The notes under the pieces are model-generated. The model did not search any database. It was not told where the DNA came from and worked only from the letters and a program-made list of their open reading frames with translations. Positions 18,667 through 28,354 of a stretch of DNA of 64,000 nucleotides are shown in pieces. The stretch is from an uncultured Porphyromonadaceae bacterium (GTDB lineage Bacteria; Bacteroidota; Bacteroidia; Bacteroidales; Muribaculaceae): NCBI GenBank assembly GCA_947175425.1, contig CAMWMR010000012.1, positions 1 to 64,000 of the forward strand, given 5' to 3'. Positions within the stretch are counted from its first letter, which is position 1, and every line of letters begins with the position of its first letter. A program made the position numbers and the translations under genes.

Positions 18667-21600
18667 ATGAAGAACATTTGTCATCAAATGACGCGGAAAG
18701 CTTGGATGACGCTCCTATTGGTGCTGTGTCTCAGCTTCCCGGCTTTAGCGCAGAACATCACAGTTACAGGTACTGTGTATGAGCCCGAAGGCGAACCCGC
18801 CATCGGCGCAAGTGTAAAGCCTAAAGGCTCCTCACACGGCGTGGCTACCGACTTCGACGGTAACTTCTCGATTCAGGTAGCGCCCAACGCAATTCTGGAA
18901 ATTTCCTATGTAGGCTGCGACCCGCAGGAAATTGCCGTGAACGGCCGCACAAACATTACCGTTCACCTCAAAACCAACTCCGTTGCCATGAACGAACTCG
19001 TTGTAGTAGGTTACGGTGTTGTTAAAAAATCGGATGCTACAGGTGCCGTTGGCGTTGTAAAGCCCACCGACATCGAAGCCGGCCTGGCCTCGACAGCCCA
19101 GGACCTCCTTGTTGGCGCAAGCCCCGGTGTGGTAGTATCCAAAAAAGGTGGTAACCCCTCGGAAGGCGCATCAATCCAGATTCGCGGCGGTGCATCGCTC
19201 AACGCCTCCAACGACCCTCTGGTTGTTATCGACGGTGTGCCCATGAACAACCGCGGCGTTACCGGCTCGGCCAACGTGCTCAGCCTCGTAAGCCCCGAGA
19301 ACATCGAGTCAATGACAATTCTCAAGGACGCTTCGGCTACCGCAATCTTCGGTTCTCGTGCATCCAACGGTGTTATCATTATTACAACCAAAACCGGTAA
19401 ATCGGGACGTCCGCAGGTTAACTTCGCCGCCAACTTCTATGTTGCCAACGCCCGCAACTACCTCGACATGATGGACGGCGACACCTTCCGCAAATATGTT
19501 GTAGGCCGCTACGGCGCCGATTCTCCCCAGGCAGCAGCCCTCGGCACCGCCAACACCGACTGGCAGCGCGAAGTGCTCCGCACCTCTTTCAGCCAGGACT
19601 ACAGCCTGAGCGTCGGCGGTACTGCCGGTATCCTCCCCTACCGCGTGGCTGTCAACTACACCGATACCGAAGGTATTATCAAGGAATCGGACAACGAACG
19701 CATCGGTGCCAGCATTAACCTCACTCCCAAGTTCTTCGACGACCTTCTGAGCGTAAACCTCAACGTTAAAGGCGCCGTTATCAACAACAACTGGGACCGC
19801 GGCACCCTTGGCGGCGCAACAGCCTTCAACCCCACCCTGCCCATCCACTCGCCCAACGTATTCGGCAACTGGACAAGCTATGTAGGCGGCGGTATGATTG
19901 CCAGCCCCGAATCGGCAGGTTCCGAAATCTCCACCCTCTACGCTACCAACCCCATTGCTCCTATCTACGACATGTACAACAAGGGTCGTGTATACCAGAG
20001 CGTTGGTAACGCACAGTTCGACCTCAAGATGCCTTTCCTGCGTGAACTCCGCGCCAACCTCAACCTTGGCTACGATTTCAGCTACGGCAGCAGCAAAAGC
20101 GTACACAATCCCTACTCTCCCCAGGCATGGCTCGACGGTTTTGCCTACTATGCAGAGGACGGCACAACAATCAACGAAAAGAGCGGTTACACCAACATGT
20201 ACCAGAGCCGCCAGAAACGTTACTCGCTTCTTTTGGACTTCTACCTTAACTATAACAAGGACTTCAGCGCAATCCAGTCGTCGCTCGACGTAACCGCAGG
20301 TTACTCCTGGCAGCGCTTCAACAACCACGGCCGCAGCTGGAGCTACGTTGACCCCGCTATTGCCTATGCTGTTAACTCCGACGGCACTCCCAACGATTTC
20401 CTCCGTCAGTTCGCCTGGTATCAGTACGGTCCCACAAGCTACTATGCAAACCGTCACCAGCTCGTATCGTTCTTTGGCCGTGTAAACTACACATTTAAAG
20501 ATCGCTACCTGCTCACCGCTACCGTTCGTCGCGACGGTACCAGCCGTTTCGGTAAAGACAACCGCTGGGGTACTTTCCCCTCGGGCTCGCTCGGATGGCG
20601 CATCAGCCAGGAATCGTTTATGGAAAACACCCGCAGCTGGCTCAATGAACTCAAGGTTCGCGCAAGCTACGGTGCTACCGGCCAGCAGGACCTTAACGAC
20701 TCCGACTACTTCCCCTACCTCCCCGTGTACAACAACTCCATTGGCGACAACCCCACTTACCCCATCAACGGACAGTATGTGAACACCGTTTGGCCCAAGG
20801 ATTACAACGCATCGCTCAAATGGGAAACTACCCACACCTGGAACGTAGGTGTTGACTTCGGAATGCTCAACAACCGTATCAACGGTAGCCTCGAATTCTA
20901 CATCCGCAATACCAGCGACCTCCTTGTATATGCCGACTATCCCGCAGGTTCCAATATCGGTAACCAGGGCTGGCTCAACCTCGGCGACCTCCGCAACACC
21001 GGTATCGAGTTCAACATCAACACCAAGCCTGTTGTTACTCAGGACTTCACCTGGACCTCGAATCTTAACCTTGCCTGGAACAAGAACAAAATTACCCGTC
21101 TTGCCGAAGGCGCAAACAACACCACCGGCGGTATCGACAACGGTCTTACCGTTCAGAAACACGAAGTTGGCAAACCCGCGTTCACCTTCTATGTTTACGA
21201 ACAGGTTTACGACCAGAACGGAAACCCCATCGAAGGCTGCTATGTTGACCAGAACGCCGACGGCGTAATCAACAGCTCCGACCTTATCGACTACCACCAC
21301 GTGAACCCCGACATCACCGCAGCATGGTCCAACACCTTCAACTGGAAGAACTGGGACCTCGGTTTCGTGTTCCGCGGTGCATTCGGCGGCTGGGCTTACA
21401 ACAAGAACCAGTGCGACGCAAGCTTCGTTTCGCGCACTGCCACCGCTCCTCTGAGCAACCTCATGAACAACACCTTCCTGTTCGAACAGACCCGTACATC
21501 GGAACTTCTGCTGTCCAGCTACTGGGTACAGAACACCTCGTTCGTACGTTGCGACAACATTACCCTCGGTTACACATGGGATAAGATTGGCGCCGCCAAA

Positions 21601-21753
21601 CTCAACCTCCGCCTCTACGGTGCGGTTCAGAACCCCTTCGTAATCACCAAATACAAAGGTCTCGACCCCGAGCTTACAGCATTCCAGGGCATCGACGCCA
21701 GCGTATATCCCCGCCCGACAACCTACTCAATCGGCCTCGTTGCCAACTTCTAA
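18667..21753 (+). CDS. SusC/RagA-family TonB-dependent outer-membrane transporter
   Basis: 1028 aa. It forms the 22-stranded barrel that imports glycan fragments, with the SusD-like lipoprotein next door as its lid. A signal peptide (about 1-29, ending PALAQ) is followed by a carboxypeptidase-D-like regulatory domain ('VTGTVYEPEGEPAIGASV', about 31-105), then the plug: 'NELVVVGYG', 'SIQIRGGASLNASNDPLVVI', 'MTILKDASATAIFGSRASNG'. The rest is barrel, ending in 'YSIGLVANF' with the aromatic last residue typical of outer-membrane barrels. There is no extra STN domain, so no direct anti-sigma signalling is expected. First gene of the five-gene uptake locus. Confidence 0.96.
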   Translation: MKNICHQMTRKAWMTLLLVLCLSFPALAQNITVTGTVYEPEGEPAIGASVKPKGSSHGVATDFDGNFSIQVAPNAILEISYVGCDPQEIAVNGRTNITVHLKTNSVAMNELVVVGYGVVKKSDATGAVGVVKPTDIEAGLASTAQDLLVGASPGVVVSKKGGNPSEGASIQIRGGASLNASNDPLVVIDGVPMNNRGVTGSANVLSLVSPENIESMTILKDASATAIFGSRASNGVIIITTKTGKSGRPQVNFAANFYVANARNYLDMMDGDTFRKYVVGRYGADSPQAAALGTANTDWQREVLRTSFSQDYSLSVGGTAGILPYRVAVNYTDTEGIIKESDNERIGASINLTPKFFDDLLSVNLNVKGAVINNNWDRGTLGGATAFNPTLPIHSPNVFGNWTSYVGGGMIASPESAGSEISTLYATNPIAPIYDMYNKGRVYQSVGNAQFDLKMPFLRELRANLNLGYDFSYGSSKSVHNPYSPQAWLDGFAYYAEDGTTINEKSGYTNMYQSRQKRYSLLLDFYLNYNKDFSAIQSSLDVTAGYSWQRFNNHGRSWSYVDPAIAYAVNSDGTPNDFLRQFAWYQYGPTSYYANRHQLVSFFGRVNYTFKDRYLLTATVRRDGTSRFGKDNRWGTFPSGSLGWRISQESFMENTRSWLNELKVRASYGATGQQDLNDSDYFPYLPVYNNSIGDNPTYPINGQYVNTVWPKDYNASLKWETTHTWNVGVDFGMLNNRINGSLEFYIRNTSDLLVYADYPAGSNIGNQGWLNLGDLRNTGIEFNINTKPVVTQDFTWTSNLNLAWNKNKITRLAEGANNTTGGIDNGLTVQKHEVGKPAFTFYVYEQVYDQNGNPIEGCYVDQNADGVINSSDLIDYHHVNPDITAAWSNTFNWKNWDLGFVFRGAFGGWAYNKNQCDASFVSRTATAPLSNLMNNTFLFEQTRTSELLLSSYWVQNTSFVRCDNITLGYTWDKIGAAKLNLRLYGAVQNPFVITKYKGLDPELTAFQGIDASVYPRPTTYSIGLVANF

Positions 21754-21781
21754 GGTTTAACAGCTCATCTTCTATCAAAAT

Positions 21782-23353
21782 ATGAAATTCAACAAATATA
21801 TCGCTTGTGGCATGATGACTCTTGTTGCTTTCGCCGGCACTTCCTGCGTCGACGACCTCAACATGGAGCCTAACGACCCCAACACAAAGCTTGAACTCAC
21901 AACCCAGGAAGAATGGGACGGATATCTGGCCCGTATCTACTGGAACTTCCTCGACGACACCTCCGACCTCGTTGTAACTTCCGACGGCGGCGCAGGTTCG
22001 TTCACCCGCTCGCACTTCAACCTTCAGGAAGTGACCGCCGACGAATGTATTATTTCCCAGAAATGGAACGACCCCGGTTACAACACTCTCAACTTCAACA
22101 CCTGGTCGAACAACAACGAATGGGTATATGCAGCATTCTCCCGTGAATTCTTCATGGCCAAGATGTGCTCGGAGTACATCCGCGACATGAAAGAACGCGG
22201 CGCCGCTTTCTACACCGAAGAAGAAGTTACCGCACGTATCGCCGAATCGCGTCTCATCCGCGCCTACGCTTACTGGTGCATGATCGACCTCTTCGGCCGC
22301 GGCCCCTGGATTGACGAAAACTCCGTTACAGGTGCAATTCCTCCCACTTACGACCGTCAGCAGCTTTTCGATGCCGTTGTCGCCGACCTCAAGGCTGCTC
22401 TGCCCGACGTACGTCCCGCAGCTCAGCAGGACTACGGCCGCGTTTGCCGCGAAGCCGGCTACATGCTGCTTGCCAAGCTTTACCTCAATGCCGAAGTATA
22501 CACCGGCACTGCCATGTGGAGCGAATGCGCCGCTGCCTGCAAACAGGTGCTGAGCACCGGTCTTGAACTCGCCCCCGAGTACAAGTATCTTTTCTGCGCA
22601 AGCAACGACCGCTATGTTGCCTCCAAGGAAATGACCGGCAACTACGGCGAAATCCTTTGGGCTGTTCCCCAGCTCCAGGGTCGTTACACAACATGGGGCG
22701 GCACTACCTACCTCACTTGCGCTGCATGGGTTGAATCGGTTCCCGCCGACGTGCTCACCCGCCTCAACAGCGGCGACACCCCCTGGTCTGGTATCCGTCT
22801 GCGTCCCGAGCTCTCCAAAGCCCTCAAAGGCGACAACCGCCGTCTTATCTACGAAGGTACTTTCCAGGAAGAACTCACCGACCTTGCCTCCTACGACAAG
22901 AACTCCTGCGGCTACATGCTCATCAAGTACACCAACACCACCGAGGAAGACTACTTCAACGAAGCCGGCGACAACAACAACGGTACAGCGATGTCCAATA
23001 CCGACTATCCTCTGTTCCGCCTTGCCGACACCTACCTCATGCTTGCCGAATGCCAGCTTCACGGTGTTGAATGCGACGGTTTGAGCTACCTCAACAAGGT
23101 TCGCGCACGTTCGGGCATGGATCCCATTGCCGGACTTTCCGACCAGGCTATTCTCCACGAACGCATGGTTGAGCTCTACATGGAGGGACACCGTCGTCAG
23201 GACCTCATCCGCTTCGGCAAATATACCGGCGACAGCTACGTATGGTCCTGGAAGGGCGGCGTAATGGAAGGTGCTTCTATCGAAAGCTTCCGCAACCTCT
23301 ACAACATTCCCTACCAGTACACTGCCACCGTTGGTCAGAATCCCGGTTATTAA
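21782..23353 (+). CDS. SusD/RagB-family nutrient-binding lipoprotein
   Basis: 523 aa surface lipoprotein. The signal peptide ends in the lipobox 'FAGTSC' (Cys about 22). The family shows as alpha-helical TPR-like units with 'ESRLIRAYAYWCMIDLFGRG', then 'PLFRLADTYLMLAECQL', 'YLNKVRARSGMDPI' and 'ERMVELYMEGHRRQDLIRFG', the C-terminal SusD signatures. It binds the glycan at the cell surface and closes over the SusC pore. It lies 28 bp after susC and is surely co-transcribed. Ligand not identifiable from sequence alone; neighbours suggest an alpha-glucan. Confidence 0.95.
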   Translation: MKFNKYIACGMMTLVAFAGTSCVDDLNMEPNDPNTKLELTTQEEWDGYLARIYWNFLDDTSDLVVTSDGGAGSFTRSHFNLQEVTADECIISQKWNDPGYNTLNFNTWSNNNEWVYAAFSREFFMAKMCSEYIRDMKERGAAFYTEEEVTARIAESRLIRAYAYWCMIDLFGRGPWIDENSVTGAIPPTYDRQQLFDAVVADLKAALPDVRPAAQQDYGRVCREAGYMLLAKLYLNAEVYTGTAMWSECAAACKQVLSTGLELAPEYKYLFCASNDRYVASKEMTGNYGEILWAVPQLQGRYTTWGGTTYLTCAAWVESVPADVLTRLNSGDTPWSGIRLRPELSKALKGDNRRLIYEGTFQEELTDLASYDKNSCGYMLIKYTNTTEEDYFNEAGDNNNGTAMSNTDYPLFRLADTYLMLAECQLHGVECDGLSYLNKVRARSGMDPIAGLSDQAILHERMVELYMEGHRRQDLIRFGKYTGDSYVWSWKGGVMEGASIESFRNLYNIPYQYTATVGQNPGY

Positions 23354-23383
23354 TGTCTAACACGCCATTCATTGTTAATACAT

Positions 23384-24307
23384 ATGAAATTCGCTAAATT
23401 ATTTCCGGCATTCGCCGCATTCACTGCAATGTTCGCCATGAGCGCATGCAGCGACGACGTGACCGACCCCAAATATCACGAACCGGATGCTTCGGACTTC
23501 TCCATCTACACTCCGGCATTCCAGAACGAGTACTACGAACTCACTCCCGAAGGAACCTTCACCCTCACTCTGAGCGGACAGCCCGACTACGGCTTCTCGG
23601 CCATTACCCAGTATCGTGCCGAAGTTTCCCTCACCCCCGATTTCGCCGAGTTCCGCACTCTCATTCCCACCGGCTCGGGAACTCTCTCGAACATGACCCT
23701 CAAGGACAACGACCTTGCCATGGCTCTCTGCGCCCTCCACGGTGTTGAAACCGAAGAGGATTACAAAGACCTCGGTCCCCAGGTTGTTTACTTCCGCGGT
23801 TCCGCTTTCATCGACCAGATTGAAGGCAGCTATGTTACCACCAAAAATGTTGTGTCGCTCAACCGCGTACAGAGTTATCTCGCACTGCCTATCCCCGCTG
23901 TTATCTGGTGTATCGGTAACTACGTCGGCACTTGGATCGACCCGCTCGAATCGAAACTCGAAGAACTCGAGCCCTATCAGCTCTCGGAAAAAGAAGACGA
24001 AATAGGTTCCAACAAATACTACGGAACCATCGACTTCCAGCCCACCAACGTTGCCGAAGGCTGTATCTTCCGTTTCTACACCGCTCTTGGAAGCTGGGAT
24101 GAAAACTCACTCGGCTGTGCCGGCGGTACCGACTCCGACACTCCCGTGGAATTCCCCGACTTCATTGCCGGCACCACCCTTGAGCACGCTCTCGCATCTA
24201 CCAAGGACAGCTTCCAGTTCCCCAACTACACCGGCAAGCTCGAATTCTTTGTAGACCTCAGCGACTCTGCAAATCCCAAAATCACCATAACCGCTCCCGC
24301 GCAATAA
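23384..24307 (+). CDS. SusE-like outer-membrane lipoprotein
   Basis: 307 aa. Signal peptide with lipobox 'FAMSAC' (Cys about 22). Start chosen at ATG 23384, 30 bp after the SusD stop; a TTG four codons upstream is open but unneeded. The N-terminal part has the SusE-type Ig-like strand pattern ('EGTFTLTLSGQPDYGFSAIT'), followed by a beta-rich domain with 'VPAVIWCIGNYVGTWIDPLE'-like spacing and 'KYYGTIDFQPTNVAEGC'. These proteins are surface glycan-binding accessories of Sus-type transporters. It is shorter than classical SusE, so it may carry only one binding module. Co-operonic with the flanking genes. Confidence 0.78.
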   Translation: MKFAKLFPAFAAFTAMFAMSACSDDVTDPKYHEPDASDFSIYTPAFQNEYYELTPEGTFTLTLSGQPDYGFSAITQYRAEVSLTPDFAEFRTLIPTGSGTLSNMTLKDNDLAMALCALHGVETEEDYKDLGPQVVYFRGSAFIDQIEGSYVTTKNVVSLNRVQSYLALPIPAVIWCIGNYVGTWIDPLESKLEELEPYQLSEKEDEIGSNKYYGTIDFQPTNVAEGCIFRFYTALGSWDENSLGCAGGTDSDTPVEFPDFIAGTTLEHALASTKDSFQFPNYTGKLEFFVDLSDSANPKITITAPAQ

Positions 24308-24331
24308 TAAACTCCAAACAGCCAATACGAT

Positions 24332-25807
24332 ATGAAATTTTATCAAATATTAGCCCTCGCGGCAACCGCTGCTCTGGCTACGGCCTGCGACGAGTACACC
24401 CTGCCCAACCCTCCGGCTCAAAGCAATCCTGCCGAACCGGTGTTCAATAATGCCGACCTTAAGGTGACCAACCTTGTCGACGGCACTATAAACCTGCCCG
24501 AACTGCAGTCGGAAGGCGTGCCTGTGGAGATTTTCTCCGTAAGCTCCCCCGAGCTGCCCGAAGGCTATACACTCCAGTTCCAGGTTGAAATGTCGGCAAA
24601 CTCCGAATTCACACCTTCCAAGACCATTAACTGCACACCCGGCGAAAACGGCATTGTATCCATGCCCGTTACCGAAATGCAAATGGCCTTCAACGAACTT
24701 GTGAGCAAGGACCTCGTTGCAAAAGACCTCTATGTACGCATTCCCGCATATGCAGTAAACGGAACATCCGAAGTTCGCATCGGCGGTCCCGATGTATACT
24801 ACTACAACGGAATCTACAATGTGCTTCCCCTGCCTCAGGAAAATGTAATCGAAACCGGTTACTACCTCGTCGGCAACTTCTGCGACTGGGATATCCGCAA
24901 AGGTATCCGCTTTGAACAGGTAAATGCAGGCAACCCCTACGACAACCCCGAATTTACCGTTAAAATCGACGTTAGCGCCGACCTTGCCGACTCTGCCGAC
25001 GGCTATCAGTGGAAAGTTGTTCCCGTGAGCGGCTACGACAACAACACCTGGGCCGACGCCTTTGGTGCCGTTACCGGCGACAGCAGCACAAGCGGCAACC
25101 TTCTGCCTGCTCCCGAAGCGCAGAACATGCCCGGCGAAATCCGTCAGGAAGGACCCTACACCATTTCAATCAACATGGAAACCCGCAAATATGAAGTAGC
25201 TCCCGCTTACGAATATCTTTGGGTTCCCGGCATGGGTTCGTCCACAACGAACTTCGACAAAATCATGCGCCTTACCACAAACAACTACATCAACTACACC
25301 GGTACAATGCGTCTTGCCAGCCGCTTCTGGTTCACCGGACAGGCAAGCACCAAGGGTGTAAGCTTCCGTCCCGACGGCGACGACAACGAAGTTGGTGCAA
25401 ACGGCGTACTCTCGGGCAAAATGATTTACGATGTAACATCAACCGCCATGATGCGCGTTCCCACCACCGGTCTCTACCTGGTACAGGCAAATGTAATTAC
25501 ACTTACATGGAGCGCAACTCCCATTCCCGTAATCAGCGCAATCGGTGAATTCAACGACTGGAACACCGAAACCGCTCCCGACCTCACCCCCGATTCCCGT
25601 TTCGAGGTTTGGACCCTCAAAGATCAGGATCTCCCTGCCGGAGAATTCAAGTTCTGCGTTAACCACGCATGGGACATCAGCTACGGCGGTACTTTCGACA
25701 ATGTTGTTGAAAACGGCGGCAACTTCACTGTTACCGAAGCCGGCAAATACGACATCGAACTCTACTTCAACGTATTCCCCAACTGCGTTAAACTCATCAA
25801 GAAATAA
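24332..25807 (+). CDS. SusF/SusE-family glycan-binding outer-membrane lipoprotein
   Basis: 491 aa. Lipobox 'ALATAC' (Cys about 19). An N-terminal SusE/F Ig-like domain (about 35-165) is followed by two carbohydrate-binding modules: one near 'GYYLVGNFCDWDIRKGIRF' (about 173-245) and one near 'VISAIGEFNDWNTETAPDL' (about 400-490). The 'GxFxDW' plus later 'FKFC/WKVV' pattern is that of starch-binding modules in SusE and SusF. It should hold alpha-glucan on the cell surface and feed SusD/SusC. Last lipoprotein of the operon; a strong terminator follows. Confidence 0.85.
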   Translation: MKFYQILALAATAALATACDEYTLPNPPAQSNPAEPVFNNADLKVTNLVDGTINLPELQSEGVPVEIFSVSSPELPEGYTLQFQVEMSANSEFTPSKTINCTPGENGIVSMPVTEMQMAFNELVSKDLVAKDLYVRIPAYAVNGTSEVRIGGPDVYYYNGIYNVLPLPQENVIETGYYLVGNFCDWDIRKGIRFEQVNAGNPYDNPEFTVKIDVSADLADSADGYQWKVVPVSGYDNNTWADAFGAVTGDSSTSGNLLPAPEAQNMPGEIRQEGPYTISINMETRKYEVAPAYEYLWVPGMGSSTTNFDKIMRLTTNNYINYTGTMRLASRFWFTGQASTKGVSFRPDGDDNEVGANGVLSGKMIYDVTSTAMMRVPTTGLYLVQANVITLTWSATPIPVISAIGEFNDWNTETAPDLTPDSRFEVWTLKDQDLPAGEFKFCVNHAWDISYGGTFDNVVENGGNFTVTEAGKYDIELYFNVFPNCVKLIKK

Positions 25808-25826
25808 ACGCAAAACACTGTTTTAC

Positions 25827-25860
25827 AAGCGCCGCTTCCCGAAAAGCGGCGCTTTTTTTT
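25827..25860 (+). terminator. Intrinsic terminator of the sus-like operon
   Basis: An 11-nt arm AAGCGCCGCTT pairs with AAGCGGCGCTT around a short CCGA-type loop and runs into T8. Confidence 0.9.
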
Positions 25861-25913
25861 GTTTATTTCGTTGATTTTTATTCCAAAAAATTTTTATTAC
25901 ACAAAAAATTAGC

Positions 25914-25921
25914 TAAATTTG
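25914..25921 (+). promoter_or_regulatory. -7 promoter box of the secreted binding protein gene
   Basis: TAAATTTG, with a T-rich but inexact -33 region. Start near 25928, giving a leader of about 60 nt. Confidence 0.55.
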
Positions 25922-25988
25922 CAGCACGTTTGCCGTTTAAGCGAACGTACATCATACTCTTATTCTTTTAATAACCAAAACTATTTAC

Positions 25989-26867
25989 ATGAAAAAGCTT
26001 TACTCTGCTATTGCTCTTGCTGCTATCGCTTTCAGCGCAAGCGCTCAGTCACTCTACTTCAAAGGCGCCGGCGAAGGCCTCTCCTGGGATCTCGGTGTTG
26101 ACTTGGAAGTTGCTCTTGCAAACGGCAACTACACCGTAACCATCAACGACCTCACCCAGTTCAAAGTTTCTACTGTTGGTTCTGCCGACGGATGGGACGA
26201 ATTCAACACCTACGCTCTCTACGCTGCCGAACTCAGCGACAAAGCCAACCTCGGCAAACCCTGCGCCACCACTATCAACGGATACGAAAACAACAATCTT
26301 CCCTGGAAAGGTGAATACACAATTGTAATTCCCGCCGACCTCTCTACCATTACCGTTACCACCACCACTCCCGAACCCACCGGCTTCACCGCTGTTTATG
26401 TTCGTGGCGGTATGAACGAATGGGGTTCTCCCGAAGACTGGCAGATGACCACAACCGACGGTGTTATCTATTACTTCGACTGCGATGAAGCTCACATGAT
26501 TCCCGCAGGTACCGAATTCAAAATTGCCGATGCCGACTGGGATGCCATCAACTACTCTGCAGGCGACGAAGTAATTCCCTTCGACGAACCCCTTCCCTGG
26601 AACTACAACAACTCTGTAAACGGTGTTATGAGCGAAGACTACACCGGTACTCTCAAACTTAACCTTGTAAACGGTCCCCGCAAAGACGCTGAAGTTACCG
26701 TTTATCCCACAATCATCGACTGGCAGGGTGGCGTAAGCGAAATCATCGCCGACCAGAACGCAGCTACCGAATACTTCAACCTTCAGGGTGTTCGCGTTGC
26801 CAACCCCGAAAACGGTCTCTTCATCAAGCGTGTAGGCAACACCGTTACCAAAGTGCTTGTAAAGTAA
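25989..26867 (+). CDS. Secreted alpha-glucan-binding-like protein with short T9SS-like tail
   Basis: 292 aa. Signal peptide 1-19 (ends SASAQS). It has one carbohydrate-binding-like module with 'VYVRGGMNEWGSPEDWQM' (about 138-155) and 'GTEFKIADADWDAINY' (about 177-192), the starch-binding layout of SusE/SusF. The N-terminal part 'LYFKGAGEGLSWDLG' looks like a second, degenerate module. No lipobox. The C-terminus 'EYFNLQGVRVANPENGLFIK' plus a basic end is the compact T9SS-like tail, so this protein probably reaches the surface by a different route from its lipoprotein neighbours. It follows the sus operon but has its own promoter. Specificity is inferred from context. Confidence 0.75.
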   Translation: MKKLYSAIALAAIAFSASAQSLYFKGAGEGLSWDLGVDLEVALANGNYTVTINDLTQFKVSTVGSADGWDEFNTYALYAAELSDKANLGKPCATTINGYENNNLPWKGEYTIVIPADLSTITVTTTTPEPTGFTAVYVRGGMNEWGSPEDWQMTTTDGVIYYFDCDEAHMIPAGTEFKIADADWDAINYSAGDEVIPFDEPLPWNYNNSVNGVMSEDYTGTLKLNLVNGPRKDAEVTVYPTIIDWQGGVSEIIADQNAATEYFNLQGVRVANPENGLFIKRVGNTVTKVLVK

Positions 26868-26905
26868 GAAATTACTCTCTCTACTAAGCATAACACACAT
26901 TTTGC

Positions 26906-26938
26906 GCGGCCTCCCCTTTGCGGGAGGTCGCTTCTTTT
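26906..26938 (+). terminator. Intrinsic terminator after the binding protein gene
   Basis: A 10-bp stem (GCGGCCTCCC with GGGAGGTCGC, one G-T pair) followed by TTCTTTT. Confidence 0.85.
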
Positions 26939-27063
26939 GCTTACATACGAGCGAAAATACATATTGTGAGCCAACGCGGCAACAAAACGTCCGTTGATTC
27001 TTAAACTTAGTGAAATTTTGCAAAATTAGCCACTACTCCCAACTAACCTTGCCTTACATTTAG

Positions 27064-27071
27064 TATCTTTG
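27064..27071 (+). promoter_or_regulatory. -7 box giving a nearly leaderless transcript
   Basis: TATCTTTG ends only 7 nt before the ATG at 27079, so the transcript start (about 27077-27079) would coincide with the start codon. No TTTG at the ideal -33 distance. Confidence 0.6.
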
Positions 27072-27078
27072 CTCTGTT

Positions 27079-27558
27079 ATGACCGCCACAATTCTTCCCT
27101 TGATATCACTCTTTTTGGCAGGAATAGCCGTAGGAGGCAGTTTCGTACCGCGCTTTCCCTCTGTGCCTGTAGCATTCATTGCACTGCTGCTCAGCTATTT
27201 CGCTCCCTCCACAGGTATTACAGGCAGCCTGCTCGCATTTTGGGCTGTAGCCTCTGCTTTGGCCACAGGCATCAACTTTCTGCACCCCAAAGCGCTCACG
27301 GGCACAAGCCACGGACACGCCTACGTTGCCGGAGGAACTCTCACGGGAACTATTGCAGGACTTGCAATAACAGCCGCCACAGCAACCTTGGGCGCTTGTC
27401 TGGGCGCATTCCTCGGCGCTCTTGCCTATATGCGCACTCCGGCAAGCCCGCGCTTTCCGGTTGCTTCTTCCCAATTCGTACAATACCTTGCGGCAAAAGG
27501 TCTTCCCGATGTGCTTACATGTGTAATGGCGGCACTTGTAATTGCGGCCTTTTGCTAA
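27079..27558 (+). CDS. Small integral membrane protein, DUF456-like
   Basis: 159 aa with about four hydrophobic segments (5-22, 28-42, 48-65, 82-118) and a last one at 140-158. The opening 'GSFVPRFPSVPVAFIALLLS', the central Gly/Ala-rich pair 'GTLTGTIAGLAITAATATLG' and 'GACLGAFLGALAYM' fit the DUF456 topology, with its glycine-rich helices. No known reaction. The ATG directly follows the promoter, so the transcript may be leaderless. A longer overlapping frame (27069-27698) has no family features and I treat it as a shadow. It is followed 15 bp later by the DUF4919 gene, likely co-transcribed. Confidence 0.7.
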   Translation: MTATILPLISLFLAGIAVGGSFVPRFPSVPVAFIALLLSYFAPSTGITGSLLAFWAVASALATGINFLHPKALTGTSHGHAYVAGGTLTGTIAGLAITAATATLGACLGAFLGALAYMRTPASPRFPVASSQFVQYLAAKGLPDVLTCVMAALVIAAFC

Positions 27559-27573
27559 GAACTTACTCCGCAG

Positions 27574-28314
27574 ATGAAAAAGATTACATTACTGTGTCTG
27601 GCACTTTCGGCCTTCTTTATATCTTCTTCGGCCAAAAGCAACGCACGAACCGAACTCGGGCCTCCCGATTTGAAAAAAATAGCCGTGGAATCGGTTGACC
27701 CGTCCTCGAAATATTATTATCCCAAACTCCTTAAAGCGTTCATGGCCAACGACACGACCATGACACCCGTCGACTTCCAGTATTTTTACTACGGAACAAT
27801 GTTCCAGGAAGATTACGACCCCTATCGCGACGCTCCCAACAAAGAACTTTTAGGCGAGCTGCTGCCTATCTACGCAAAGGAAAACCGCACTCGCGCCGAC
27901 AGGCTCAAAATGCTCGACTACGCCCTTCAGGTTATCGACGACAATCCCATTGACCTGCGCCAGCTCACAAACCGTATTTACGTTTACGAAAAAAACGGCA
28001 AATTCGACCTCGCCAAGATTTGGCAATATAAACTCAATCATCTGTTGCTGGTGATTGCCGCCTCCGGAACAGGCGCCGACCCTTCCAGCGCTTTTATGGT
28101 GGTGTTCCCTCAGCACGAGTACGATTTCCTCAATCTGTCGGGACTAACTGCTAACAGCCAGCGCTTCGAGCCTCCGCATTTCGATTACATTGAAGTAACA
28201 CGCCGCGAAAGCAACACAACCGAGGGCTTCTATTTCAATATCGAGGAAATGCTCCACCAGTACTTCGAGAAACATCCGGCAGAACTGGCCGAAACCGAAG
28301 ATAACGTTGAATAA
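27574..28314 (+). CDS. DUF4919 family secreted protein
   Basis: 246 aa. Signal peptide 1-20 (ends SSSAKS). The mature part has the DUF4919 features 'DFQYFYYGTMFQEDYDPYRD' and 'RLKMLDYALQVIDDNPIDLR', a mostly helical domain of unknown function found in Bacteroidales. A short strand-rich C-terminal part 'NTTEGFYFNIEEMLHQYF' closes the domain. It is preceded at 15 bp by the small membrane protein. The next gene starts 40 bp after the stop, so this may be a three-gene unit. Periplasmic location is inferred from the signal peptide and the absence of a lipobox or barrel. Confidence 0.8.
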   Translation: MKKITLLCLALSAFFISSSAKSNARTELGPPDLKKIAVESVDPSSKYYYPKLLKAFMANDTTMTPVDFQYFYYGTMFQEDYDPYRDAPNKELLGELLPIYAKENRTRADRLKMLDYALQVIDDNPIDLRQLTNRIYVYEKNGKFDLAKIWQYKLNHLLLVIAASGTGADPSSAFMVVFPQHEYDFLNLSGLTANSQRFEPPHFDYIEVTRRESNTTEGFYFNIEEMLHQYFEKHPAELAETEDNVE

Positions 28315-28354
28315 AACTCAGCAAAAAACCATATTACCATTTATCACAACAGAA

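Noticed and set aside
19309-21300. 663-codon antisense frame opposite the SusC gene
   Set aside because: Antisense to an unmistakable TonB receptor; composition artefact.
27069-27698. 209-codon frame overlapping the DUF456-like gene
   Set aside because: It starts inside the promoter and is rich in S, R and C, while the 159-aa frame has a membrane-protein pattern and starts just after the -7 box.
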